Shown here: one piece after another, positions 1-6,389 of the stretch
Numbering within the stretch: position 1 is the stretch's first letter
Layout of the letters: the number at the start of each line of letters is the position of its first letter
Origin: Actinomycetota bacterium
Lineage (GTDB): Bacteria; Actinomycetota; Thermoleophilia; Gaiellales; Gaiellaceae
Direction: 5' to 3'
Length of the DNA stretch: 12,726 nt
Assembly (NCBI GenBank): GCA_005885565.1
Contig: VAXK01000068.1
Location: 1 to 12,726, forward strand
Translations under genes and position numbers: made by a program
The notes under the pieces: generated by a model
Databases searched by the model: none
The model's input: only the letters and a program-made list of their open reading frames with translations
What the model was told of the DNA's origin: nothing

Positions 1-1
1 G

Positions 2-193
2 ATCGACCGGGCCCTGACGAGCGGCGAGCTCGACGCGGCGGAGGGGAACCTCGCGGCGGCCGCGACCGTTACCGTCAGGCGGCCGGCGCTTCCTGCAAGG
101 CGCGGGACCTACGTCCTCGCCGTCTCGCTTCGCGCGGCGATGAACGGCGACCGGCGGTCGCTCTTCCTAGGGCCCGCGTTCCGCGTGCGTTAG
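2..193 (+). CDS. C-terminal fragment of an unidentified protein, probably secreted
   Basis: The frame is open from base 2 to a TAG at 191-193, giving 63 residues; the start lies outside the window. The fragment has a run of alternating hydrophobic residues (ATVTVRRPALPARRGTYVLAVSL) and ends in RSLFLGPAFRVR. That pattern suggests the last strands of a beta-sandwich, as in extracellular domains. It has G/C-rich third codon positions like its neighbours. Its stop codon overlaps the stop codon of the convergent gene at 190-1062 by two bases, which supports both ends. No family can be named from so short a piece. Confidence 0.55.
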   Translation: MDRALTSGELDAAEGNLAAAATVTVRRPALPARRGTYVLAVSLRAAMNGDRRSLFLGPAFRVR

Positions 194-1062
194 CCGCAGA
201 GCGCGGCCTGGATCCTCCGCACCGAGTGGAGGTACCAGTGGCCGGCGCCGTCGTTCAGGCTGCCGCCGGGCAAGTAGAAGCTGTTGTAGAGGAGCGGCGC
301 GAACTTCACGCACGCGGCGATGTAGCGGTCGTGGCGCACGTCGGCCTGGATCGCCCGGAACGCCGCCCGTGCCTTCAGGTAGCCGCTGCGCGTGCCGTGG
401 TAGGCGCGACGGATGGCGGCGAGGCGCCGTTCCGCACGCGCCAGCGCCCGAAGCTCCTGGTCGACCGTCTCCACGGAGGGGATGAAGGGCTGGCGCTGGT
501 AGAAGACCGTCGAGGGGATCCCCCTGGAGTTCACGCGGGCGGCGAGCGCGCTCTCCTCCGTCACGGTGACGAGGGCGCTCGAGGCGACGAAGGCCCCGGT
601 GGCCGGATCGACGCGGCCGCAGCGCGCGCCGAGGTCGCCCCGCAGGATCACCGCGCAGGACAGGTCGGTGCCGGCCAGCTTCGCGACGTCCCCCTCGAAG
701 AGCGTCGTCGTGCGGGAGGGGTTGCCGACGGAGGACGCCGGCGGCGCCGTCTCGGGCGGGGACGGCTGGAGGAGCTGGACGCGGAGGGAGAGCTCGCCTT
801 CGAGCGGCCGCTGGTAAACCTCGACCGCCTCCTCGCCCGTCCGCGTGGCGAGCGTGCCGGGGATGATCCGCGTCGTGCGACCCCAAAGCCCGCACTCGAC
901 GCTCGGCGGCCCGACCGGGGCCGTCACCCAGCACCCGACGCGCGTCCCGGCGACGCGGAAGGAGTGGCCGGGCAGGAGCTCGAGCTGGGGCGGGGCAGCC
1001 CCAGCCGGCACCGCGAGGGCGAGCAGGAGGCCGGCGAGGAAGGCGACACGACGGAACCGCAT
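190..1062 (-). CDS. Secreted protein with duplicated cysteine-containing domain, unknown function
   Basis: The protein has 290 residues from an ATG at 1060-1062. The start is fixed by a typical signal peptide: RRVAFLAGLLLALAVPAGAA, with likely cleavage near residues 22-23. The upstream extension of the same frame is antisense to the membrane gene and was dropped. Residues about 38-85 and 129-175 look like two copies of one unit: a hydrophobic-AGT start, a Cys four or five residues later (C44, C136), a CG pair 12-14 residues on (C57, C148), and a hydrophobic strand-rich end. The remaining part (195-290) is helical and basic and has two more cysteines (C251, C289), so six in all could form disulphides. 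Function is unknown; export to the cell surface or medium is inferred. The gene starts only 9 bp from the divergent gene at 1072. Confidence 0.75.
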   Translation of the reverse strand: MRFRRVAFLAGLLLALAVPAGAAPPQLELLPGHSFRVAGTRVGCWVTAPVGPPSVECGLWGRTTRIIPGTLATRTGEEAVEVYQRPLEGELSLRVQLLQPSPPETAPPASSVGNPSRTTTLFEGDVAKLAGTDLSCAVILRGDLGARCGRVDPATGAFVASSALVTVTEESALAARVNSRGIPSTVFYQRQPFIPSVETVDQELRALARAERRLAAIRRAYHGTRSGYLKARAAFRAIQADVRHDRYIAACVKFAPLLYNSFYLPGGSLNDGAGHWYLHSVRRIQAALCG

Positions 1063-1071
1063 CCGGTGTAA

Positions 1072-2031
1072 ATGGTCGCAGGTCGGAGCGACGGGCTGAA
1101 GAACGACCACCGACGCGCCCCCGAGATCCCCGCCCTCGCGGCTCTGTGGGCGATGTTCGGCGTCGTCGCCGTCGAGATCGTCGTCACGTATTCGCGCGAG
1201 CCGCCGACGAGGCTGTACGCCGTCAGCGGCTCGGGCGTCGGCGCCGGCTTCGGCCGCGCGCTCGTCTTCCTGAACTTCCCCGTCGCCCTCGCGGCGCTGC
1301 CGGTGATCGCGCTCACCGCGGAGCGCCTGCGTCGCAGGATCGCGCTGGCGGGAGCGCTGGTGGCGGCAGGACTCTGCTCGGCCGTCTTCTGGCCGGGAGT
1401 CGTGGACGCGTACGACCTGGACGCGCGGCCCGTGAACGCGCTCGCGGCGGTCGGAGTCGCTCTCGCCGTCGGGCTCTCCCTCGCGGCCGGCCTGCACCGC
1501 GAGCGGGTGCGAGTCCATCCGGCCGCGCTCGCGCTCCTCGTGCTCGCGATCCCGTGGCTCGCCGCCGACCTCGGCTTCCACCTCGACGGCGTCCCCGTCC
1601 TGCGCTCGATCTTCCTGACCGGGAAGGTGGTCGGCGTGCGAGCGGCCGTCCACCTCGGCCACCACCACGGCATGGACGGCGTCCTGCTCACGCTGGCCGC
1701 GCTCCTGCTCGTGCCGCTCGCCCGCCGGATCGAGGCGCCGGCGCTCCGGCTCCTCGTGGGCCTCTACCTCGGGCTCGAGATCGCCTACGGCCTGGCGAAC
1801 ACCGCGCAGGACGGGTGGCTCGAGCAGATCGCGAAGCGCGGCTGGACGACGCACGTCATCCCGAGCGTCCTCCACCCCGCGCTCACCCTTCCCTGGCTCG
1901 GGATCGCCCTCGCGGCCGCCGCCTTCGCGGCGCTCATCCTCCGGCCCGCGCCCGCTCGACGATCCGGTCCGCCCGGTCCCAGAACGCCCGCTTCGCCGCC
2001 GGCGAGACCTCGAGCGGCGCCAGGTGCGTGA
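1072..2031 (+). CDS. Polytopic membrane protein of unknown function
   Basis: This 319-residue protein starts at ATG 1072-1074. Hydrophobic segments lie near residues 20-40, 60-83, 89-111, 121-141, 151-170, 203-218, 225-243 and 272-291, so about eight membrane helices. A histidine-rich stretch (HLGHHHGMDG, residues 194-203) precedes segment six and could bind metal or sit at the membrane face, but this is speculation. The cytoplasmic tail from residue 288 (RPAPARRSGPP onward) lies entirely inside the region that also codes on the other strand for the end of the hydrolase, and reads as Pro/Ala/Arg filler. It is divergent from the secreted protein at 190-1062, with starts 9 bp apart, and no clear Shine-Dalgarno is seen. 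I do not recognise the family; a later start is possible. Confidence 0.7.
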   Translation: MVAGRSDGLKNDHRRAPEIPALAALWAMFGVVAVEIVVTYSREPPTRLYAVSGSGVGAGFGRALVFLNFPVALAALPVIALTAERLRRRIALAGALVAAGLCSAVFWPGVVDAYDLDARPVNALAAVGVALAVGLSLAAGLHRERVRVHPAALALLVLAIPWLAADLGFHLDGVPVLRSIFLTGKVVGVRAAVHLGHHHGMDGVLLTLAALLLVPLARRIEAPALRLLVGLYLGLEIAYGLANTAQDGWLEQIAKRGWTTHVIPSVLHPALTLPWLGIALAAAAFAALILRPAPARRSGPPGPRTPASPPARPRAAPGA

Positions 2032-2689
2032 CGACGAAGCGCCCCCGCGACTTGACGACGACGAGCGAGATCCGGTCGCCGGGGAACCGAGCGGCGGCGA
2101 GCCGCGCGAGCATCTGCCGCGCCCCCGCGCCGTCGACGACGGTGTCGCGGTCGCCGACGAGGATGGTCAGCCGCGTCCGCCGGCTGATGCTGCGCAGGTC
2201 GAGCGGCGGGTCGACCGGGTCGACGGTGCCGGGGAAGACGCTCAGCACCTCCCTCGGCGCCGGGCCCGCGCCGCGGGCGACGGCCGCGTAGTCGATCACG
2301 ATCTCGCCGCCGCGCGAGTAGCCGATCGCGACCTCCGGCAGACCCGGTCGATGCAGGTGCCGGAGGCCGGTCCGCACGGCGGCGAGCACGTGCAGCACGG
2401 CGTCGGGCTGCCCGAGGCTCGTCTCGTAGCGCGGGTAGAAGACCGCGCTTCCCTCCTTCGCCAGGTGCTCGAGCCACGGGCGGTGGTTCGCGGGCGTCAG
2501 CTCGCCGTTCCCGAGCCCGTGGATGAAGACGACGACGTCCTTCGGCGGCCCCGACGGCTCGAAGACCCACACCTGGTCGGCGCCCTTGCCGAGCGGCCCG
2601 ACGACGGAGACGCTCGGGCGGGCCGACGAGCCGCAGGCGGCGGCGAGCAAAAGAACGAGGAGAATGCCGCTCGCAGCGCCGATCCGCAC
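1934..2689 (-). CDS. Alpha/beta-hydrolase, probable lipoprotein
   Basis: The protein has 251 residues from a GTG at 2687-2689. That start leaves a short signal sequence (GILLVLLLAAAC) ending in a lipobox-like LAAAC with Cys19, so it is probably anchored outside the membrane. The alpha/beta-hydrolase signs are visible: oxyanion-hole HGLG (57-60), nucleophile elbow GYSRGG with Ser125, acid in VGDRDTVV (Asp182 likely) and histidine in VTHLAP (His222). It probably cleaves an ester or acyl bond; the substrate is unknown. A possible -10 box TACGCT (minus strand, 2703-2698) lies 8 nt upstream, which favours this near-leaderless GTG over the in-frame TTG at 2698. Its last 98 bp overlap the convergent membrane gene. 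The divergent GNAT gene starts 15 bp away. Confidence 0.85.
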   Translation of the reverse strand: MRIGAASGILLVLLLAAACGSSARPSVSVVGPLGKGADQVWVFEPSGPPKDVVVFIHGLGNGELTPANHRPWLEHLAKEGSAVFYPRYETSLGQPDAVLHVLAAVRTGLRHLHRPGLPEVAIGYSRGGEIVIDYAAVARGAGPAPREVLSVFPGTVDPVDPPLDLRSISRRTRLTILVGDRDTVVDGAGARQMLARLAAARFPGDRISLVVVKSRGRFVVTHLAPLEVSPAAKRAFWDRADRIVERARAGG

Positions 2690-2697
2690 CGATCCCA

Positions 2698-2703
2698 AGC
2701 GTA
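2698..2703 (-). promoter_or_regulatory. Possible -10 box for the hydrolase gene
   Basis: The minus strand reads TACGCT, then 8 nt, then the GTG start at 2689. This resembles the TANNNT -10 boxes seen before the SRP RNA, dnaX and the methyltransferase in this window. No convincing -35 box is seen. Confidence 0.35.
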
Positions 2704-2704
2704 C

Positions 2705-3265
2705 GTGAAGCCCATCCACACGAAGCGCCTCGCGCTCGTCCCGCTCTCCCCGCGGTTCCTCGACGCGCTTCTCGAGGACCGCCGCGCGGAGGCCGAGTCG
2801 ACGCTCGGCCTCGAGCTGCCGCCGGACTGGCCCGACGGCCACGACTTCGGCTTCCTCAGGCTCCGGCGCGACCAAGCGCGGGCGGATCCGGCGCGCGAAG
2901 AGTGGCTGCCGCGCGCGATCGCGTTCGACGGCCGGATGGTCGGCCACATCGGCTTCCACGGGCCGCCGGGGGTGAACGGCCCGAAGAAGGCGAACGCCCT
3001 CGAGGTCGGCTACACCGTGTTCGAGCCGTTCCGCCGCCGTGGCTACGCGACGGAAGCCGTCGTCGCGATCCTCGACTGGGCGCGGGCGGAGCACGGCGTC
3101 CGCCACTTCGTCGCCTCGGTGAGCCCGGGCAACGAGCCGTCGCTCGCGCTCGTCCGGCGCCTCGACTTCCGCCAGACCGGCACGCAGTGGGACGACGAGG
3201 ACGGCGAGGAGCTCGTCTTCGAGCTCACCGTCGGAGCTAAGGGAATCGCCGCTCCGAGCCGATGA
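2705..3265 (+). CDS. GNAT-family N-acetyltransferase (RimJ/RimL-like)
   Basis: The protein has 186 residues from GTG 2705-2707, read as KPIHTKRLALVPLSP, the usual start of the Acetyltransf_3 (RimJ/RimL) group ('TxRLxLxPLxx'). The acetyl-CoA pyrophosphate loop is RRRGYATEAV (111-120), after a strand LEVGYTVFEPF, and the C-terminal motif NEPSLALVRRLDF (143-155) matches the family's 'N..S..l..klGF' element. It transfers acetyl from acetyl-CoA to an amine in the cytoplasm; the acceptor cannot be told from sequence. A GC-rich hairpin at 3324-3352 ends the unit. The start is 15 bp from the divergent hydrolase start, and no Shine-Dalgarno is evident. The long upstream extension of the frame is antisense to the hydrolase and was rejected. 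Confidence 0.9.
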   Translation: MKPIHTKRLALVPLSPRFLDALLEDRRAEAESTLGLELPPDWPDGHDFGFLRLRRDQARADPAREEWLPRAIAFDGRMVGHIGFHGPPGVNGPKKANALEVGYTVFEPFRRRGYATEAVVAILDWARAEHGVRHFVASVSPGNEPSLALVRRLDFRQTGTQWDDEDGEELVFELTVGAKGIAAPSR

Positions 3266-3323
3266 AGCTGGTGCTCCCATCGGCCCGGGACTGACGGCAA
3301 TCATCCTGCGGCTCGGGGTGCGG

Positions 3324-3352
3324 GAGGCGGGCTTCGTCACGAAGTCCGCCTC
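3324..3352 (+). terminator. Intrinsic-type terminator after the GNAT gene
   Basis: GAGGCGG-G-CTTCG pairs with CGAAG-T-CCGCCTC, a 13-bp stem with one G.T pair and a TCA loop. It is followed by TCTTCC, a weak pyrimidine tract. It lies 58 bp after the acetyltransferase stop. Confidence 0.7.
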
Positions 3353-3357
3353 TTCCG

Positions 3358-3363
3358 TACACT
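3358..3363 (+). promoter_or_regulatory. Possible -10 box of the 3370-3649 unit
   Basis: The box TACACT sits in the sequence CGTACACT, the same eight bases found before the methyltransferase gene at 4683-4690. It directly follows the terminator at 3324-3352, so it would start a new transcript at about 3370. A recognisable -35 is lacking; it would fall inside the terminator stem. Confidence 0.4.
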
Positions 3364-3369
3364 GAGCCG

Positions 3370-3508
3370 GCCCCGTCGCTCGGCGCGGGGATCTCCGAGG
3401 CCCGTCCGGGGGCGAAACCGGTGGCGATGATCGATCTCGAGTGCGGCGCGGTCAGCCGCGGGGAGGTTGTCTAGGCAACGCCACGACATCGGAGCGCGAA
3501 AGCGCGCG
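3370..3508 (+). ncRNA. Candidate structured leader RNA, class not recognised
   Basis: Between the putative -10 box and the small ORF several helices can be drawn. They are CCCCG/CGGGG at 3371-3390; GCGGC/GCCGC at 3443-3459; GTTG/CAAC at 3466-3479; and GCGC-GAAA-GCGC with a GNRA tetraloop at 3494-3505. GTGGC (3421-3425) can pair with GCCAC (3480-3484) and would enclose the second and third hairpins as a multiloop. The last hairpin covers the GGAG at 3491-3494, the only Shine-Dalgarno-like sequence before the ATG at 3509. I could not match it to a riboswitch class I know. GC-rich DNA makes chance hairpins common, so this stays a candidate. Confidence 0.35.
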
Positions 3509-3649
3509 ATGCGTGTGCCGAAGAAACGGGAGAGCAAGGAAGAGAAGGAGCGGCGCGAGCAGATCGCGCGCGAGTGGGCCAACTGGTGCCGCGTGCGAGG
3601 GCATCCGCGCTGGTGCAGGTGCGTCTACGGCGACAGGCGCAGGGAGTAA
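3509..3649 (+). CDS. Small basic Trp/Cys-rich protein, unknown function
   Basis: This is a 46-residue ORF from ATG 3509-3511 to TAA 3647-3649; an in-frame TTG at 3467 would add 14 residues but falls inside a predicted hairpin. The first half is a charged helix (KKRESKEEKERREQIARE). The second half is NWCRVRGHPRWCRC, with three cysteines and a histidine (W-C-x7-W-C-x-C) that could hold a zinc ion. The charge pattern would suit nucleic-acid binding, which is inference only. Third codon positions are almost all G/C, as in real genes here. It ends 10 bp before the convergent GH18 stop and appears to have its own promoter. I do not recognise the family, and a chance ORF cannot be excluded. Confidence 0.5.
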   Translation: MRVPKKRESKEEKERREQIAREWANWCRVRGHPRWCRCVYGDRRRE

Positions 3650-3659
3650 TGCGAGCCTG

Positions 3660-4670
3660 CTACGGCCCGGTGTAGGGCTCCAGGATGTGGCTGAAGTCCC
3701 AGGGGTTCTGGACGATCCCGGAGCAGCTGTTGGAGCCCGTGGTGCCCGGGCAGCCGCCGTTGTCGCGCTGGATCGCCCAGATCGAGAGCGTGTTGATGCC
3801 GTTCGCCCTGGCGAAGTCGAAGAGCCGCTGCGCGTCGGCCGGATAGGTGGCCTCGGTCTTCCTCGGGTAGTCGTCGAGGCCCGGCATGAGCGTGTTGCCC
3901 TCCATCGCCCAGAGCTGCGCCGAGGTCTTCGACGGGTAGAGCGAGGCGAGCTGACCGTGCAGACCCTGCGCGGCGCTGATCGCGGCCGCGCCCATGTCCG
4001 TCGTGACGCGGTCGTAGTAGTCGAAGGTCATGATGTTCACGACGTCGACGCGCGTGCCGTTCGCGATCGCGTTCTGGAGGATCGCGACCCCGGTCGACTC
4101 GAGCCCGTTCGGCGTCGTCGGCACCGTGTAGCTGACCTGGAGGGGCCGCCCCTGGGCCGCCGCCCAGTCCTCGACGATCTTCAGCGCCTTGTTGCGCCGG
4201 TCGATCCCGTCGGTGCGGTTGAGCGACCTGCCCTCGACGTCCATGTCGAGCCGCGTCACGTCGTAGGTCGTGATCACCTGCTCGTAGGCGGCGACGATCG
4301 CGTTCACGTCCTTGCAGGAGTCGGCGATCTCGGTGCCGCCCTGGTCGGCGCTCCAGCCGCCGAAGGACGGGATCACGTCGCCGCCGAGCGCGCGCAGCGA
4401 AGCGATGTCCGACAGGTAGCGGCCGGTCGGGATCGTCTGCGCCTTGTTCCCGTCCCAGGCGAGCGTGCAGGAGCTCTTGCCGAGCGTCTCGAGGAAGGCG
4501 AGCGTGAAGTAGCGGGCGCCGGACTGCTGTGCGGCCGTCGTGATGCCGTCGGTCGTCCAGGTCTCGAAGTACGGGGCATAGACATGCACGGGAAGCGCAG
4601 TCCCGGCGGCAGCCGTAGGCGCCGCGAGCAACGCGGCGAGCGCGAGCGCGGCGAGCGAGGCGCGAACCAC
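3660..4670 (-). CDS. Secreted GH18-family glycosidase (chitinase-like)
   Basis: The protein has 336 residues from GTG 4668-4670, with a signal peptide (LAALALAALLAAPTAAAG) ending near residue 23. The rest is a single GH18 TIM barrel: strand one LPVHVYAPYFETW (26-38), the SxGG motif in PSFGGWSADQGG (101-112), the catalytic segment RLDMDVEG with Asp142, Asp144 and acid Glu146, and the later barrel motif NIMTFDYYD (212-220). It should hydrolyse beta-1,4 N-acetylglucosamine polymers or a related glycan outside the cell. The first Asp of DxxDxDxE is Thr139, a variation I believe occurs in actinobacterial relatives. Cysteines at 68, 119, 307 and 316 may form disulphides. No carbohydrate-binding module is present. 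It is divergent from the methyltransferase gene, with 26 bp between starts. Confidence 0.9.
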   Translation of the reverse strand: MVRASLAALALAALLAAPTAAAGTALPVHVYAPYFETWTTDGITTAAQQSGARYFTLAFLETLGKSSCTLAWDGNKAQTIPTGRYLSDIASLRALGGDVIPSFGGWSADQGGTEIADSCKDVNAIVAAYEQVITTYDVTRLDMDVEGRSLNRTDGIDRRNKALKIVEDWAAAQGRPLQVSYTVPTTPNGLESTGVAILQNAIANGTRVDVVNIMTFDYYDRVTTDMGAAAISAAQGLHGQLASLYPSKTSAQLWAMEGNTLMPGLDDYPRKTEATYPADAQRLFDFARANGINTLSIWAIQRDNGGCPGTTGSNSCSGIVQNPWDFSHILEPYTGP

Positions 4671-4684
4671 GGACCGGCGGATCG

Positions 4685-4690
4685 TACACT
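4685..4690 (+). promoter_or_regulatory. -10 box giving a leaderless methyltransferase mRNA
   Basis: TACACT is followed by six bases and then the ATG at 4697, so transcription starting about 7 nt after the box would begin at the start codon. No Shine-Dalgarno is present, which agrees with a leaderless message. No clear -35 box is seen. Confidence 0.55.
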
Positions 4691-4696
4691 GGCTCG

Positions 4697-5674
4697 ATGA
4701 GCCGCGGCGCGCGGTCGAGACAGCGCAGGACCGCCCGCTCCGAGCCGGTCAAGCGGCGCGTCTTCCTGTCGCGGATCGCCGCCGTCTACGGGATCTCGGA
4801 GACGAAGGCGGAGGAGCTCTTCAGCGTCGAGCGACGCTCGAGCATCCGGGTCAACCGCCTGACGGAGCGCGCGCCCGCCCAGATCCTCGAGGACGTCCGC
4901 CGCCGAGGCTTCGAGGTCGAGCCGATCCCGTGGTGCCCCGACGCGTACTTCTTCTTCGGCGCGAAGCACGAGCTCGGCGCCACCGAGCTCTTCCAGCGCG
5001 GCTACGTCTACATCCAGAACGCGTCCAGCCTCGTCCCCGTGCTCGCGCTCGAGCCGCGACCCGGCGACGCGATCCTCGACGTCTCCGCGGCGCCCGGCGG
5101 CAAGGCGGCGCACATCGCCTCGGTCGTCGGCGGCGAGGCCGAGCTGTGGCTGAACGACGCGATCAAGAGCCGCCTCGTCCGGCTCCGCGAGGTCGTCGAG
5201 ACCTTCCGCGTGGAGCCGCACCGGATCACGAGCTTCCCCGGCCAGTACGTGGACAAGTTCGTCGACCGGCGCTTCGACCGCATCCTCCTCGACGCCCAGT
5301 GCACCGGGGAGGGCCGCGTCGACCTCCGCCGGCCGAACGCGCTCCAGTTCTGGTCGACCAAGCGGATCAACGAGTACAGCCGGCTCCAGCAGCGGATGTT
5401 GATGGCCTCGTTCAAGCTCCTCGAGCCGGGCGGGGTGCTCGTCTACTCGACGTGCACGATCTCGCCGGAGGAGAACGAGGCGCCGGTGAGCCACCTGCTC
5501 GAGCACCGCCCGGAGGCGCGCTTGGAGCCGATCGGCGTAGACGTTCCCCAGGCGCGGCCGGGGCTGCGTTCGTGGAGCGAGCGCCGCTTCCATCCCGAGA
5601 TCCAGAAGACGGTGCGCGTCGAGCCGACCGAGTTCATGGAGCCCTTCTTCGTGGCGCGGATCAGGAAGACGTAG
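4697..5674 (+). CDS. RsmB/RsmF-type RNA (cytosine-5) methyltransferase (NOL1/NOP2/Sun family)
   Basis: This 325-residue enzyme should transfer methyl from S-adenosylmethionine to C5 of a cytosine, most likely in 16S rRNA or a tRNA. Residues 20-110 form the N-terminal RNA-binding part, including RVNRLTERAP and the family motif YIQNASSL (105-112). The SAM-binding motif I is ILDVSAAPGGKAAH (126-139), motif IV is LLDAQCTGEG with Cys202, and the catalytic motif VI is YSTCTISPEENE with Cys253. Both cysteines of the two-cysteine mechanism are therefore present, but the usual DAPC of motif IV reads DAQC. The C-terminal QKTVRVEPTEFMEPFFVARIRK closes the fold, with no PUA domain. A basic tail at 1-20 precedes the domain. 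It appears monocistronic, leaderless, and followed by a strong hairpin. Confidence 0.9.
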   Translation: MSRGARSRQRRTARSEPVKRRVFLSRIAAVYGISETKAEELFSVERRSSIRVNRLTERAPAQILEDVRRRGFEVEPIPWCPDAYFFFGAKHELGATELFQRGYVYIQNASSLVPVLALEPRPGDAILDVSAAPGGKAAHIASVVGGEAELWLNDAIKSRLVRLREVVETFRVEPHRITSFPGQYVDKFVDRRFDRILLDAQCTGEGRVDLRRPNALQFWSTKRINEYSRLQQRMLMASFKLLEPGGVLVYSTCTISPEENEAPVSHLLEHRPEARLEPIGVDVPQARPGLRSWSERRFHPEIQKTVRVEPTEFMEPFFVARIRKT

Positions 5675-5703
5675 CGGTCGCGCCGCAGCGCGCGGCGCGA
5701 CCG
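5675..5703. terminator. Bidirectional GC-rich hairpin between convergent genes
   Basis: CGGTCGCGCCGC and GCGGCGCGACCG form a perfect 12-bp stem with a 5-base loop. It starts on the base after the methyltransferase stop and ends 10 bp before the stop of the minus-strand gene at 5714. There is no T-tract, as is common for actinobacterial terminators. Confidence 0.75.
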
Positions 5704-5713
5704 CCTGCCCGCC

Positions 5714-6271
5714 CTACTTCAAGCAGAGGGCGAAGATGCTGCCGGACGCGGCGGCCGTGCTCGACAGGTTGGCGAGGTAGACCCGCCACATCGTGGCGTC
5801 GGCGCTCGGTCGGCTTTCGAGCTCCAGCGCGGGTGCGCTGCCCAAGGTCTGGTCGTCGAAGCCGCCGCCGACGACCTTCTCGCCCGCCGCGCAGGACACG
5901 GCGAAGTCTCCCTCGCCGTCCGGCGCCAGCGACCACGCGGCCGTTCGCTCGGTGACGAGGCCTGCGGCCGTGCTCGCCGGACCGGGCGTCGCCGCGATCT
6001 GGTCCGCGGACTTTCCGTTCAGCGTTTCGGCCGGCCCGGGCGTCGCGGCGATCTCGTCGGCCGTCTTGCCGTTGAGCGTCGTCGCGGGCCCCGGTGTCGC
6101 CGCGACCTGCGCACGCGTCTTGCCGCCGAGCTTCTTCGCGTTGTCCGCGACCAGCGCACGCTTCGCGAGCGGGACGACCCCTGCCGCGAAGGCGGTGCCC
6201 GACAGCGAGACGAGGAGCGCGAGCACCGCGACGGCCAGCGCCGGGCTCGGACGACGGAGGTTCCTGGACAT
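5714..6271 (-). CDS. Secreted repeat protein of a Thermoleophilia-type family, unknown function
   Basis: The protein has 185 residues from ATG 6269-6271, with a very strong Shine-Dalgarno on the minus strand (AGGAGGGAGGG, 6285-6275). A signal or anchor segment (ALAVAVLALLVSLSGTAFAA, 11-30) is followed by VVPLAKRALVADNAKK. Then come three 18-residue repeats at 48-65, 66-83 and 84-101, each of the form LNGKxADxIAATPGPAxT. The C-terminal domain (105-185) has a pattern I associate with exported proteins of this class: AVSCAAGEKVVGGG, then W-V-NLSS and a final Cys (C127, C183). The repeats suggest a stalk or spacer carrying a beta-domain at the surface. It is divergent from the propeller gene at 6390, with a 118-bp gap. 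Function is unknown. Confidence 0.8.
   Translation of the reverse strand: MSRNLRRPSPALAVAVLALLVSLSGTAFAAGVVPLAKRALVADNAKKLGGKTRAQVAATPGPATTLNGKTADEIAATPGPAETLNGKSADQIAATPGPASTAAGLVTERTAAWSLAPDGEGDFAVSCAAGEKVVGGGFDDQTLGSAPALELESRPSADATMWRVYLANLSSTAAASGSIFALCLK
5969..6130 (-). repeat. Three tandem 54-bp coding repeats
   Basis: Three in-frame 54-bp units encode residues 48-101 of the secreted protein. The proteins agree at about 13 of 18 positions; the DNA copies have drifted, so the repeats are old rather than freshly expanded. Confidence 0.8.
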
Positions 6272-6335
6272 GAACCCTCCCTCCTTTTGTCAAGGGACGT
6301 GACCCTAGCAGGTGGTGGCAGCCGGCGCGCCCGGA

Positions 6336-6346
6336 GTGACAGTCAC
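6336..6346. promoter_or_regulatory. Small palindrome between divergent genes, possible operator
   Basis: GTGAC-A-GTCAC is a perfect inverted repeat with one central base. It lies in the 118-bp space between the repeat protein (starting 6271, minus) and the propeller gene (starting 6390, plus). It could be an operator for both, but an 11-bp palindrome can also arise by chance. Confidence 0.25.
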
Positions 6347-6389
6347 CAACCTGCGCGTGCAGCGCTCGAACCCGGCATCCTAGGCCCAC

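Noticed and set aside
1063..1875. Upstream extension of the secreted protein frame on the minus strand
   Set aside because: It is antisense to the membrane protein, and the signal peptide begins at the ATG at 1062.
3370..3508. Assignment of the leader to a known riboswitch (c-di-AMP ydaO, ZTP, glycine, cobalamin)
   Set aside because: I compared conserved core motifs from memory; short resemblances (for example to ydaO near GGTCAGCCG) did not extend to the full core.
3441..4700. A 419-codon plus-strand open frame
   Set aside because: It is antisense to the GH18 gene, whose motifs are unmistakable.
5969..6130. Evenly spaced 54-bp repeats as a CRISPR-like array
   Set aside because: They are contiguous, without spacers, in frame, and encode protein repeats.
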